DNA of 64,000 nt from Pocillopora verrucosa (GCF_036669915.1 NC_089314.1:26742126-26806125); one strand, 5' to 3'; shown: positions 25,101 to 40,100, numbered from the stretch's first letter. Program-made: numbers and translations. The notes: generated from the sequence alone by a model not told the origin.

Positions 25101-28100
25101 TCACCTTTTGCTGGTGTAACAGGTACATGATTCTCAATAGGTGGCATGAAAAACTTTTTGTTCCTTTGTGGTCTGAAATGTGGAATTTTTTCAAGAAATT
25201 TCATCGCAAAAGAACAGTGTCAAGTAACAGTTAAACAATAAAACAACTCAAGCAATCGAAAGTAGTGCAAGAATTCTGTGTAGTGGGGAGAGAATTTGGT
25301 TATCTATTTTACCTTTGAGAAAATCTTGTAATGTGCAGCTTTCTCACTAGAGTTGATTGCTTTCCTTTCCTGTTTTACATCAAAGCAGACTGAAGTAGTT
25401 CTTTGTGCATGGTACTTCTATTATGATTTTTTACAGGCAGTGGAAATATATTTAGAGTAATTATGTGGAAAAACAAAAGAGTTGCAGGTCAAATGGCATT
25501 TGGAATTGATTAATTACTGTATTGTAGACTTAATGGAATGGATTCTAATGTTTACTTGCAAATTCAATGTTTGTTGACATTTTTATTTTATTTTTAAACT
25601 TTTAATTCAGGCAAAATTCCATTCTAGCTGATGAGATGGGACTTGGAAAAACTATTCAGTCCATTTCATTTCTGGTTGAGATGCAGGTAAGTTGGAATGA
25701 TGTTTGCCTTAAAGAATTTTTGGCTCAGGACACCTTTGCAACAAGTATGATACAAGAGCAAGGAAGGGTGTCTTTAAATCTATGTGATCTATTTGCAGTT
25801 TTGGTTGGTTGTTAAAACCAAGCCACTAGACTAGTAGTAGTTTTAAAAAGGACCAGTTATAGTCTACAGTTGGAGTAAGTTGTTCATAAGAAGACCCATA
25901 AATTGTCGTTTTTGTTTCTGTTTTTGCAGCGGTATGGTGTCAGGGGTCCATTCCTTGTAATTGCACCTCTCTCTACAATCTCCAACTGGCAAAGAGAATT
26001 TGAGACTTGGAGTGACATTAATGCTGTTGTCTACCATGGAAGGTAAGTCCTCAACATATCTAAGTATTAAAAAACATAATTATTTTTCAATATAAGGTTA
26101 GAATATTGAAATCGAGAAACTCAAGGAAAACTGGCTAGATAAGATGTTTCTGCTGCATGCATCACTATATTCTATTAAGACTGCACCTTTGATTTACATG
26201 TGGCCTTTTTGTATTCTAGTGCGTCAAGCCGTCATTTGATTCAAGAATATGAATTTTACTTCAGAGATGAACATGTAAGTGACCTTTGCATACATCACAA
26301 AATAGTTGAGTGAGGTCTTTTTTTACAGAATTAAGATAGACAAATACCCATGTCTATAACATTTTATTCAGTGATTAGAATGCAGTTGATTTCTTAACCC
26401 TCACTCATTAGCATGTTATCATGAAACTGTATGATCTGAAGATGTTTGTGAAAGGTGTCATTTGATTTTGACAGGTGTCTTATTCAATTGTGAAATTTTG
26501 CAGCACTGACATTTATACTGTTTGATAATTTTTCAGGGCCAACCCATTCCAGGATTGTACAAATTTGAAGCAATGGTAACAACATATGAAATAATCATAG
26601 GTATGAAGATTTTAAATTTTTTGGTACAACCCCTTTTTAATCATCCCACTCAAAATAGTTTCCTTTCCTAGGATAAGAAATTTGTAAGGTTTGCCATTCC
26701 ATTCAATCAAGCTGAGAATTGTTTTATGTGGAGTTTGGGATATAGAACTATTTTCTGTGTGAGAAATAGATATTAATGGTAACAATGCTGTACCCTATTT
26801 CAATCTTTCCATAAGCTGACAACATGCAACTGAGTGCAGTGCCTTGGAGATGTGTGGTTATTGACGAGGCTCATCGTTTGAAGAACCGTAACTGCAAACT
26901 GCTGGAAGGACTTAACAACCTCAGCATGGTATTAAAAAACTACTTTTTTTGTTCCTTCTTGTTTAAGGAAGTTACCATTTGCATACACTGTAAGCTTGTT
27001 CCCATATTTAAAACAGTCAAAATGATACAGTATAAAACAGGGAAAGTCTGGGAAACTTTTCCAGAGGCTAGTTGAATTGTCTTGTCACTTGCAGAAATAA
27101 CTGCTTTTGTCGAATCTTAATAAAGGCTTGAGAGCAGTATAGGTTGTTGACTTGAATGGTGGTGGCTTATCCAAATAACTGAGAAAAGTTTGGTGAGTTC
27201 AGTGGGGTGGAGGAGAAGTCAGTCCTGTGTGGTCTTATGGATTGGTTTTGATGACTATACACTTCATATTGAGTAATGAAGAGAACCTATTTACCTAAGC
27301 CACTGCCATTAATGAACTGAATGTAGATATTTAAACAAAAATTAATGCAGTTATTTAGAGAACCTATTTACCCAAGCCATTGCCATTAATGAACTGAACG
27401 TATATATTTAAACAAAAATTAATGCAGTTATTTAGACACACTGTCCTGTTTGTTTCTTTATTTGCCTTTTTGTTGATAGGAACACCGAATACTACTGACG
27501 GGAACCCCTTTGCAGAACAATGTAGATGAGTTGTTTAGTCTTTTGAACTTCCTGGAACCAGCACAGTTTCCTTCCCAGGTTGCCTTCCTTATGGAGTTTG
27601 GTGACCTTAAAACTGAGGCTCAGGTTGAGAAACTCAAACAGGTTCGTCAACAACTTTTAATTTGCCAAAGGAAAAATTTTCTTTCGATACTGTTCTATTA
27701 TTTTCTCTGAATAATGGCTTCATGTGATGGAGGCTTCTATTTAAGTCAAACTGAGTATTTATAGCACTTTACATTTGTCCATGTTGTGGTATTTTCCTGG
27801 TCTCTTTTTGGCCTTTATTTATTTATTATGAGTAGTACTGGTTGTTTTTTGTTTCTTTTTTGTGTGGAAACTAAAGTTTGAGCCAAGAAGTAAGATTAAA
27901 TAAGAGCATCCTTACGCATACTCTCAGGAATGGGTAACTCAATATGTTTTCTGATCACTTTTAATTTTTTTTTACATTTTCACCAGCTTCTAAAGCCAAT
28001 GATGTTGAGAAGACTTAAAGAAGATGTTGAGAAAAACATTGCACCCAAAGAAGAAACCATCATTGAGGTGAGATGTTTATTTCTTCCTTTTGTGCTATTT

Positions 28101-31100
28101 ATTATTACATTAATCAAGAAAAGCCAGTTTTGAAAATCTTTGTCTTTGATTGATTTATACCTATAGGTTGAACTTACCACCATACAAAAGAAACTGTACA
28201 GGGCAATTCTTGAGCGCAACTTTGCCTTTTTAAGCAAGGGAGCAACATCCAGTGCAAATGTACCAAACTTAATGAACACCATGATGGAACTCCGCAAATG
28301 CTGTAATCACCCTTTCCTGATCACTGGAGCTGAGGAGAAAGTGCTTGCTGAGCATAACTTGTCATTGGTTGAGAAGACAATCAAGCATGTAAACATCATG
28401 ATTGACGCTTCTGGAAAGCTGGTGCTTATTCATAAACTTCTACCAAAACTGAAATCCAGTGGGCATAAAGTCTTAGTTTTTTCGCAGATGGTTCGTTGTC
28501 TTGACATTTTGGAAGACTATCTTGTTCACATGAGGTATCCTTATGAGAGGATAGATGGGCGTGTGCGAGGAAACCTGCGTCAGGCAGCTATCGACAGGTT
28601 CAGTAAGCCTGACTCTGATCGTTTTGTGTTCTTGTTGTGTACCCGAGCTGGAGGTTTGGGAATCAATCTGACAGCAGCAGATACTGTTATCATTTTTGAT
28701 TCTGACTGGAATCCCCAGAACGACATTCAAGCTCAGGCAAGATGTCATCGTATTGGGCAGAGCAAGTCTGTCAAGGTTTACAGGCTCATTACAAGGAACT
28801 CTTATGAGCGTGAAATGTTCGACAGGGCAAGCATGAAATTGGGTCTGGATAAAGCTGTTTTACAGTCCATGAATACCAAGGAGAATGCAAGCAATAATGT
28901 AAGAGCCAAAGTGTTAGAGTATTCAGTAGTAGTTAAGCACTGTAAAAGGTGTGCTAAGGGACTCTATACATGAAAGAACTCTAATGTGTTTGTTATGCTT
29001 TGAGGTCAGACTACAATAAATACTTTTGGTACCTCTGGCCTTATTTGTGATGTTGGTTTGAGTGCTGCTGCAGTCAAGCATTTTACAACATTTGGCTACA
29101 GAATGTGCCTATATTTTAGTGGTGCAGAGATGATGGTCTAACTTTAATCCCAGTGATTCAAGTTAAATTTTCCATTGTTTCAAGACTGAATAACTGGGAG
29201 GCATTTTATTGAAACAAAGGAAACAAAATAGGTTTTTGCTTTGAATGAAGGATGTTGTCAGGGAATTTAGCATTACAAATTCTACCCTATGTTTATTTCA
29301 AAATTAAATTCAAACTATAGCTAAGCAGGTTCTTTGTGTTCTGCAGCAATCATTGTCTAAAAGAGAAATTGAAGACTTGCTGAGAAAAGGTGCCTATGGT
29401 GCAATCATGGAAGAAGAAAATGATGACAGCTCCAAGTAAGTGTGTTCCGCAAAAGTGTCAATTACATAGAGAGGTTTCCTAGCAATGCACTTACATGTTC
29501 CTTCCTTTAATTTTTTAATTTTATTTTAGATTCTGTGAAGAAGATATAGACCAAATTCTTGAACGCCGCACACAAGTTATCCAAATTGAGTCTCAGGGGA
29601 AGGGATCAACTTTTGCCAAGGTAAAGAAGAGGCTTTCTCTTCAAAATTTTATAAGCTGTCTTTTTTTTTGTAGTTGCTATTATTATCCCAGCCCTGTTTT
29701 CTTGTGCACAGTCACTAAAATTATCATTATCTTGTGGATCATTTTGTAGGCAAGCTTTGTGTCATCCAAGGGTGAAGAGGACATTGACATTGATGATCCT
29801 GACTTTTGGCAAAAGTGGGCTAAGAAGGCAGAATTAGACGTTGATCTCATGAACAAGGCAAGTCATGAAGGCCATAGCCAGCCTATATTTAACAAAGGGG
29901 AATGTTAACTTTTTAATGGGCAAAAAGGCCCAATGAAGTGTGGTAATCAATGTTTTATTTGTGATTTTACATTATGTTGCTTTACTTAATTTTAGAGGCC
30001 AGTTTGCAAAATTTTCCCACCAGAAGTGTAGTAGGCTATATGCTTTGAGGCATATAGTTTTACATATATATCCTTAAAAATTTGACTCTTTGGATTAAAA
30101 GTACAAAAACAGTTAATGTAGCTACCATTTATGTACTGACTATAGCTTACATTATTTTTACTTCTAGGACAATCGTATTATTGATGCACCTCGGCAAAGG
30201 AAGCAGACTAAGCGATATGGCAATGAAGATGGGGATTTTGAACTGTCAGACTTGGACCTTGAAGAAGATGATGAAGCACCTTTGCCAAGGAGATCATCCT
30301 GGACTAGGGTAGAATGTTTCAGAGTGGAAAAGAACTTGCTTATTTATGGGTATGCAGTGGAAATTACTCTATGTTAGGTTCTGTCCCCAAAGAATGCTTG
30401 ATTGATTGATTTGTTATCGTTCTTATTCATGGTTTTTCTAGCTGGGGTCAGTGGAAAGATATTATTTCTTCAGGAAGATTCAAAACAAAGGTCTCTGAAA
30501 GAGATGTCGAAGCCATTTCACGCACAATACTAGTCTACTGCCTCCACCACTACAAAGGAGATGAGAAAGTGAAGTGCTTTATCAGAGACCTTGTCAAAGC
30601 TTCTGTTACACGGGAAAGACTTCCTAGTGAGGAGCGAGATGCCACATACACACCCTTACCATTGACTGGCAAGACAAAGACAAGGAATAAGAAAGGAAAG
30701 AGTTCCAACAAGAACAAAAGTGCCATTGCCCTTCTTGAAGTTGGCAGTGAGTGGCGCACATGTGACCCAGAGAGCATCATATTGGATGAGGGTTATAAGA
30801 AACATTTGCAACACCACTGTAATAAGTAAGAGAGCTTTTCAATCAAATGTTCAGGAATAGACTAACCACTTAACTCCCAGGAATGTTCAAGAAGCAATTT
30901 ACCTTTTCCATATCAGTGTATTGAGAAGCAGGGAGTTGATGAGAAATATGAAAAATCTCAAGGAAACAGTTTGTAATTTAACACAAAATTCTTGGCTATA
31001 ACATTAGGAGTAGTATATGGTAGACAATAGAGAGAATTTATTTTGTGATCTTAGAGTGACAGTGATATAGAGATTTTGGTTGAAATAGCTGTAGTTTTCT

Positions 31101-34100
31101 TATTTTTGGTTCTTATGGTCACTAAAGGGGCAAAGTATTTGGTCTAAGTCTTAATCTTGGAGTGGAGGCACTTCTATTTATTCTGTTTGTTTGTGTGTCA
31201 TCTGTGCCTACTTTAAAACTTAGCCAACTGTGGTTTACAAAGAATTTTGCTAGTTCAGTTAGTTTCAAACATTCTGTCTTATTTGTCGTTAAGGATTCTG
31301 CTGCGTGTCAAGCTGCTTTACTTCCTAAGACATGAAGTGATTGGAAAACTTGGACCAAAGATAAAGGAGGGGTGCAATGCAAGGTAATGCAACTTGAATA
31401 TCAGTCTTGAATTTTTGAGAATAGGATTTTGTAATTCTTGAAAGGATTAATTTTCACTTTATTATTATTACTGCTTTTGTTATAGTGCAATGATATTGTC
31501 AGGACCTTGTTTGCTGAAGATTTTTTCATATGTGTTCAGTATAAACTGGTAACATCCCGAGATATATCGTGTTACATGGCAAAAGAAGACAGAGGAGGCT
31601 TTCACTGAGGCCTTTTGAAAAAAGGAAATAGAATTTCACAATAAAATCTTTCTTAAAGAATACCTCTAACATTCTTTTGTTATTTTGTATGGGAGGACTT
31701 ACAAGCCTAGAAGACCCATTATTAGATGGAATCGATTAGATTAGAATAGCAGTAGCATATTGGATCCTTAGTGCAGTTGATTACTACTATTATTATTTTT
31801 TTCAGTGAGTTAGACATAACCATTTACCCCCCTGAAGGAGATCCCCCAGCCAATTGGTGGGATGAAGAGTGTGATAAGTCACTTCTAGTGGGAGTCTACA
31901 AGTATGGTGAGTGTGCCGATGATGAGCTTCCTTTTTAAACACAAACAGTGGAAGTGAACATTGTTCAGTGTTTAGTCATGTAATGTTCAGTTGTTTTAAT
32001 ACCTCTCCAAATGGAAGTAAGTGGCTATAATTGTGGTTTAGAGTTGAAGGTAGTCATTTGAAAACCTTCCTCTTTCTCACTGTGTTCTGTTTTCCTCCAA
32101 GGGTATGAGCATTACAAGACAATAAGAGCAGATCCTAGCTTGTGTTTTCTCTCAAGAGTTGGCCTTCCTAATAATATGAATGAATCTATGACTGGTGAAC
32201 CTACTGATCCAGATGATAGGTGAGTTCATTCTGATTTAAAACCTGTGGCAGAATTATAGCTGTACACAGATATTAAGTGGAAAGTACATGTATATCATTC
32301 CTCCCCATTTCTGGAAAAATGTATTCTGGCAAATAATTTCTCCTCACACTCTAAATATGAAGGATTTATTTGTATACCTAAACTGAAGCATCCTTGAAAT
32401 GATGCAGAAACATGTTAGACTACTGAGACACAGGAAGAAAATTGATCAACTGATCAAGGATGTTAGTTGCAAGCTGGTTTTAGCCGCCAGTTTAGCATTT
32501 ACAAAGGATTTTACGGTTCAGTAGAAATTTTCACTTCTAACGGTATTAATGTCTCTCTTTGTGAAGAGATGAGGATGATGGTGATGCTAACGATGACCCA
32601 GACTATCAGCAACCATCCAGTCTGTCGCAGAAAGATGATGACAATGATGATGACGAAGATGACAAGGTACAGTGGATTTTCAGAGTTTGACTTCTTCATT
32701 TTCGATACTACAGACCTCTGGTTAGCAAGGGTCATAGGAATTACTTCACCTCTTATATTACAAGTTTCCAAAGTCTTAAATAGCTCTTGAACACTCCAGG
32801 AACTTACTTCGACCTTATCAGTCCTGAATACTGATTTACTGTAATGTTAATCAGATTATGTGGGATTGTAGCATCAAAACGATTGCTTATGCAGTGACCC
32901 TTTTACTCCCAAAAGTGATTGACATTTAGCTTCTCCTTACAGTATCGATACATTATACAGTAAACGGGTAATGTGTATACTTCTCAGGTAAAAGTTTCGA
33001 TCTGATATAACCTCAAATACTCTTAACAAGGACATGTGGAACAGCTGGAGGGCAAAATTAACAATCACATCTTGGGAGTTGAAGGGTTATTGAAATGCAA
33101 CGTTATCTCTGTTACCCTGAGTTTCTAAGGTTAAAGTTAAAGGTTCAGTGTCATAGTTATTTAACAACTTTTCTATTATATTGTAGGACACTGTGTCCGC
33201 TGTATCTTCACCTGGCACTCCGCGTAAAGCAGACAAGACCTATGATGGTAGTGTAGACTTCTTGTTTATTTTCCCACACTATTTTTGAGAAGTACTTCCT
33301 GTTCTGATCATCACATCAAGCACACAAACACATTATAAATTTTACCTTTCTGCTTTTTCTTCAGCGGCTGCAGGTGAAGTTAGGGGCAGTACACGTCTAC
33401 GGTGGCCGACATCATCTGATTTGAACACAAGGTTGAGGAGAATCATTGCAGGTTATCAGAGAGTAGTGAAAAAGCAGGAGCTGAAGAAAGCAGCAGCCGA
33501 AAAGGTGTGTGAGTACTCTTTTAAAGAAGTAAACGTACCACGGTCTTAGATATCTGGTGGGAAAATGTTGGTGTGTTTAAGGTCTCACTCTTTAGTTTGA
33601 TCGTTTTAAATAGTGGAAGGTGATGGATTGTCTATTTGTCTGACTTGATGGTGGATTGTTTATTGCTTTATAGGAACGGGAAAGAAAGGAGAGATTTGAA
33701 GAGGCTGTCAGGCAAAAAGAATTGAAGAAAGCTGAAATGGCTCAAAAGTATGTCTGTACACAAGTATTATTTTACCTGGATTTAACTTAGTAAACATGGT
33801 AGAGTTGGGGCTTGAATTGCTGTTGCTGGAGTAGATGACATCCTTTACTCGCCCATTTGGTGCACTTTTCTACGCACAATTATTTGAGTCTTTCCCATTT
33901 TGTCACATTCCTTCATATAAATTTTTTTGAAACTGGCATTGCATTGACCCCCACTTTGGCATCTTTGTGCAAAGATCTGAGAAAAGGTTGATCATGGCAC
34001 CTAATGCTGCAAGCTTATCCTTATTTTGAGCTCTTAGAATTTACCCACTTCTTTTTTCTTCTCGAAGGTGGTCAAAGCGAGAAGAGGTGGACTTTTATCG

Positions 34101-37100
34101 CACAGTGTCCACGTTTGGTGTGGAGTTTAATAAGAAGGATGGAACTTATGACTGGTCACGATTCAGGTAGTTTTACGTTAAGCCTACATGATCAGCTTCT
34201 GTAGTAGTGTTTACCTATTAGGTTGGGCTTCTGCACTACAGTCGATGATTATAATCTTTGCTGTTCACATCCTGAACTACGTGATGACAAAACCTTACCT
34301 ACAATGAGACTGTGGTTTCCGTATAGTAAAAGCGTCCTCACCAACTCATTTACTTGTTACCTGTCAGAGTTCAGCCTTCCACGCTCCACTAAGTTTGACA
34401 TATATAGTCTGAGTTAATAGTGTACTTGCTGCTTTTTCTTGCAGACGTTTAGCTCGTTTGGACAAGAAGAATGACGAGAGGTTGACACAATACTACCTTG
34501 ACTTCATGGCCATGTGTAGAAGAGTTTGCGGCCAAGCTACAGAGGAAGATGCTGGAAAAGGTGAGTAAAATACTCACTGAAATAAGCTACTGCTTGATAC
34601 AAAGCTCATGAGAGAGATCGTTTTTTCCTCTGCTTTGTTTCAAGCGTGAGAACTTATTCACAAGAGTTGTACACTGTAGGTCTTATTGTTTAATGTTTTT
34701 AAATCGAAGAATAACCGCATTGTAGACTTCACGCACAGCTCTTATATATGTGTACCTCATATGGTCTCGGAGCTGTCTAATCACACCCAAAATTGGTAAA
34801 AGTGCGTCTTCTCGTATCCTATCTGATATTCCTAAGAAACAAATTGTAATGGTTTTAGTTATGCTTGTTGAAATGTTGTGTTCACCGTAGCATTGCTGGA
34901 GTGATACTTAAACGTTAGGGGTTCAAACACAGTGGAACACTTTTAATATTTATTGAGACTGCAACCGGGGTGAAAGTGTATAGTCAAGGCATGTTCTTAA
35001 CGTAGATCACTGCTTACGTTAAAGGTACAGGTGTGGAAGCTATTTCAGAAGAACGAGCCAGTAGAAGTCTTTACAGAATACAGCTGCTCTCAAAGATCCG
35101 AGAGGAGGTAAGATATTTTCTTGTGGTAGTATTCACTTGAAGCGTGAAAATAGCAAACAGTACATACTTACACACAACCATGTTTTAGCCCGTTGAAATT
35201 GTCAGTTAGAAAGTATAGAAAGTCAGTATTGAATCTCTGGTGAATTTCTTGTGCAGGTTCTGCCTCACGAGAAGCTAGACGAACGCCTTCAGCTGGCTCA
35301 GCCTTCTTCCAGTTTCCCTGACTGGTGGCAGTGCGGCAAACACGACAAAGACTTGTTACTTGGGGTGGCAAAGTATGTAAAGAAATAGGGTAGTTTAGTG
35401 TTATATACCACCGACGCAGCACCACAGCCTCTTTAGAAACTTACCTCCTTTATTCATATGTAAAGAGATAATTATTTTGCTAGGCCCATTTAATTCAATC
35501 AACTCATTTTTCGTTTTTGTTTATTTTGTTTTGGTGTTTTTGTTTTGCTGTCTGAGAAGGTATACCACACCATCCCAAATGCGTTTTATTAGTATTTTTT
35601 TCTGTTAGGTTAAGTTCCTTGTTTTGACCTAAATCATAACCTTGTGGACAGTTCCTCTCATAGTCAATCTTCTAGAGAAGTAGCAATTGCAATTTTCATA
35701 TAAAGTCAGACCTCATAGGTTGTCTGATGAGTAAGGACGGAAGTGTTCATTTTCGATAGGTAGTTCTTCTGTTGATGTGAAGGTCATTTGTCGTTGTCTT
35801 TCTGAACTGAGATTTGACTTCGTCATGTTTGTAGACATGGGATCAGTAGAACAGATTTTAATCTGCTGAGTGATGCTGAACTGTCATTTATGGAAGTTAT
35901 TTCCAAGTTACCTTCAAATCCCGGAGGCCTACTCGTGAACAAAGGTACAGGTTTGCAAACTAAGTAATATGATCCTTTCCGTCGCTGAATATGTGAAGGT
36001 ACATCCTTTTTTCCCCTCTTTACCTGTTTTCTTTCTTCCAATTTTCCTCTTTTTTTTCCCCTTATACCAGTGATAGTCATTTTTCCAGTGTTTATTGGCT
36101 GCTTGTCACCCACATTTGATAACTACCAGTAGCATAAAGAAATTTTATTCACGTCGTTCTTTCTTTCTAGTTCCTGGAGATGAGAAAACACCATCCCCAG
36201 CAGGAGGTATGAAGACAGAATCTTCACTTCCATTTGATCGCTTCTCACCTCTCGAAAATGATCTAGGGGATGGACAAGGTGACCAGCCAATGAAAAGCTT
36301 GTCTCAGCAGCTACCTGATTATGGAACACCATCCGAAGAAGTGCTGTCATCACCCAGCGAGAAGATGCCTAAACCTCCTCCCCCCGAATCAACAGTACTA
36401 AGCTCGCCTTCAGTGAAACCTGACCCAGACGCTTCAGTGACTATGTCCTACGGGTCAGTATCCTCTGACCAAGATTCAGCAGCTCTTGCTCAGGGGCAGA
36501 GAATTGTCAAAGACGCTGCACCATCATTAGTTGTGGAACCTAAAATTGAGGACATGGAGGAGTCCAGCAGGCAGAACACCCCTACTCCTACTCAACTAAA
36601 TCCAGGGGCAGGCCAAGATGAGGAGTCACAACTGAGCTTCAACCAAGACAACCAGTCCAGCGACACTTCCCTTTTCTCTGTTAGGTGGCCCAAGGTCAGT
36701 GGAGCTGGTAATTAGTTAGGGAACTAGAACACCAGCATTTCTTTAACGAACGGCGACCGAAGAATTCAATTTCTTCTTGGGTGCTCTGACATTGGATAAT
36801 CTAGTTGAACGCCCTTTTTTTGCGTGTTTTAATCCAACAATGACATGCTTGAGAGTGGTCGCAAGTGCAGAGAAGAAAACTCTTAATTTCGAGCTGCCGT
36901 CCCCGCCACAGAAGTGTCTGGCGTTTCTATAAGTTCATGCATTTTACCCGCTCTCGATGTGCTTGGCCAATTTAATTATACTCCAATTTGTACTGAGTTC
37001 ACTATGCTTTTCTTGCAACAGGACAAAGTCGTTATCCAGCGTCTGGATCAGCTCTGTGAGTGTGTGTTGAAAGGCGAATGGCCTATTGTAAGTAAAGTGG

Positions 37101-40100
37101 CAGACGCCTTACTTCAGAATCAGTTGGCAGCAAATTCACCTATGTCTTCAGGGTACCCGGGTATAGCAGATGTTGATATGGCTTCATTGCCACCTGGGTT
37201 TGCTGTTGGTGAGGATGGAGTGCCAGAAGACCCCTCCAAAGCATTTAAACTTAAGAGGGTTAGTTCAAACTAGCATTTAGAGTTAATTAGTAAAGACCGT
37301 ATGTTTTATCTAGTATCAGTGAATCATAATACCTTTTTACACTTTGTCAACTCGACCGTCTATATTTTGCTGAGGAAAGCACGAAAACCAATAACACCTT
37401 CTCTACCTGTGTTGTTCTGTCAGCTTGATGGCTTAAAGCTTACCTTCAAGAAGAACAGGAGAAAAAGGAAAAGAGATGCAGGTTTGTTTACAAAATTGCA
37501 GCTTTTGTTGTTGTTGTTGTTTCTGTTTTTGGTGTTTTCTTGATCCCGTCCGAGAAGGTAAAAATGGTTGGCTGTACGTGTCTGGTCGCCATAGCATGTT
37601 TATAACATCAGCACAGGTGTTGAATTCTACGGAGTGACCTATGTTTGAAAGAGTGACTTGAATTTTTCATTTAGTCTTGACTTGGCACAACATTGTGATA
37701 GTTAATCAAGGTGTAATGTTGGCTAATCTTCCAGTTTCAAGCTGGCATTTAATAGATAATTTACCAACTTAGTAAGATGGAGAGGATTCGGTAAAGTTTG
37801 TTAAAAGTTGGAAAAAAATTTGAAAAGGTTAATTTTGGCATTACTTGAGAGCAGTTTGCTTTGCAATATTTGCCTTAAGGGTCCTCGTACTTACGGTTGT
37901 TCTTGCGTTGCAGAGATGAGTGAAGGCCTCGGAGAGGATGGAGGACCAGGTCTTCCGGAGCCAGGTACGAATTTATTAACCTCTTCGCTTTGAGAAGTGG
38001 GTGCGTCGACAGTAAACTTGACTAAAATCTGTTTCCCTTAAAAAGCACTCTGAAAGAAAAAAGCGCGGGAGTGCAAAACTGGACTTCAAGCTTTTAATAT
38101 AACACAGTAAATTATGCCTTCTTAGCCTAAATCGATCCTTTTTAAAAAGAAAAAAAATCAATATACAACTACACCTTAGTCCCCGAAATGACACTGGTTA
38201 ACCGTATGCGTTCCTCTTTCGGTAAAAAGAATAAGTCTCCTACTTGAATCTTATATTCTGTCTGGAATGTTAAGGTTATAGAAAAATGCCCGCTCAAGTT
38301 CACGATGGGGAATGGAACGAAGGCGTGATGAACTTGGAGGCCCAAGGCCACGACTTCAGGTGGGATGCCGCTCCCATTGGTGTGAAACCTCCCAGGAAAA
38401 AGAGGGCTTCCAAGAAAGAAAAAGGAGAGAAGCCCGAAAAGCCACCTGGGAAAAAACGAGGGAGGAAACCTAAAACCGATAAGCTCGGATCTGCGGGCAG
38501 ATTGGCCGACACTGGTGGTGTAGCAATCCCACCTGAAGGCGCTGCCCTAGAGTGGACTGGGTTCTCTCTCTCAGGTAGAGTGGAAGGAGACATCAACCGA
38601 GTGTCTGTGATAGAGGAAACCAATGCTGGCCACGGGAGAACTGCTCTTCCAAAATCACCCCATGAAAGTGGAGCCAAACCTGCCTTCTCGACTTTTGCCG
38701 AAGAGGTATGTTTTTGATAAACTTGAATGAGTAAATTTCATAGCTACCTTTTTGGGTGAAGTTAACTCAGTGACGTCGTGGTCAGAAAACTGATGTCTGC
38801 ACTTTTTCAGGATTATTTAAAAGGAAGTTTAGTCGATCAGAGATGAGACTCGTGCAGGATGCAGAAATTTTGAAATAGAACGGTTTTTTTTTATTTATAG
38901 TACAAGAACTCGTCGGGTTTAGAAAGTGACTCTCTTGGCACAAGCGGACAGGACGATACCGTCATCGTTATTGACAGAGAAACAGGACGAAAGGTTTGTG
39001 TATTTCAGTGTTTGGTCAGACCATTGCTTTCTTGTTGGGTGACAGAGGAATCTTCGATTCAATTTTAGTATTTTTTTTTGTTTGTTTGTCTGTTTGTTTC
39101 ATGCTTTCTTGTACGTTTTAGTTGGTAGGAAATGTAGCGCCAAAGCTGTCGAACCTTGTGGAGTGGTTGCAGCTCAATACCAGTTACGACGTTGCTGAAG
39201 AGTCTGTAGCATTTGTGCGTAGCAAGGTAAGCTTATCACGGGAAAGAAATAATAGTGATAAAACGTTGAAAACTAGCCCAATGAGCAAATTGTTCCAGGA
39301 AGCTCGCTCCATCCTCTCGGCCAATCTGATCCAAGATAAGAGGCAGTCACCCCCTGGTCATTGGCATTTTCTCCCGCTCTAAGTCTGTTGGGTGTATTTG
39401 GTGAATAAACCCTTTCGGAGCGGCTGGTATGTCGGCTGATAATATCCGCGGCTTAGATATTGTCCGATAATTTATTATTTGGCCGAGAAGCGAAGCTACC
39501 TGGGCAAATTTACAATTTTGAGGACAATCTCTTAGCCAAGGACATTATCAGCTGACAAACCAGCTAGTCAGAAGGGGGTTTATTTATTTTATAGCCCTCA
39601 CATTCATTTTCATATCGCGCGTCGACTGCCAATATAATATCCAGAGCAGCATTTAACTCTACGAAAGGAGTTTGTTTTTCTTACATGTAAAAGTAAAACG
39701 TGAAACTCTTGAGCTGGCTTTGTTTGTTTTCGACGGAAATAATCCTACGACTAATATCGACGTTAATGGAAGGGTTATTGCGTGATAACTTTTTGGCGAT
39801 TTTGCCTCGCGTGATGTAAAGTAGCCAATAGAATCGCGAATGGTGGGTTATACTTACAACTATGATATCAGTATGCATATCCTCTATACTTTTCTCTATA
39901 CAATTAACTTTGGTTTTGGTTTAACGACACTCCATCGAAAGCGCTCTGTCCATAGCTTAATGATTATGTGGGCGATCAACTTGGTATTTGATTCCAGTAG
40001 TGGATCATACAAATTAAGTTTTGGCTGCGAGTTAGAGTATGTCCTATTAACCAGCTAAGGAGTTGAGGTGGAAAAGAAGAAACTTAAATATGACAAAATG

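Larger units (their letters stand above)
29347..35944 (+). other. CHD gene, coding exons 18-34: post-helicase and SANT/SLIDE region
   Basis: Exons: 29347-29435, 29530-29620, 29750-29857, 30168-30349, 30442-30825, 31294-31383, 31806-31906, 32102-32219, 32567-32666, 33187-33247, 33365-33504, 33674-33747, 34068-34166, 34445-34560, 35025-35107, 35257-35372, 35835-35944. Landmarks: [58 protein letters not shown] (SANT-like), [11 protein letters not shown], the acidic run [10 protein letters not shown] in exon 26, and [18 protein letters not shown]. The intron after 29857 has a GC donor. Confidence 0.92.

Noticed and set aside
38282..38290. Acceptor TTATAG at 38281 for CHD exon 39
   Set aside because: It breaks the reading frame; the AG at 38274 keeps phase and yields GYRKMPAQV with the whole downstream exon open.
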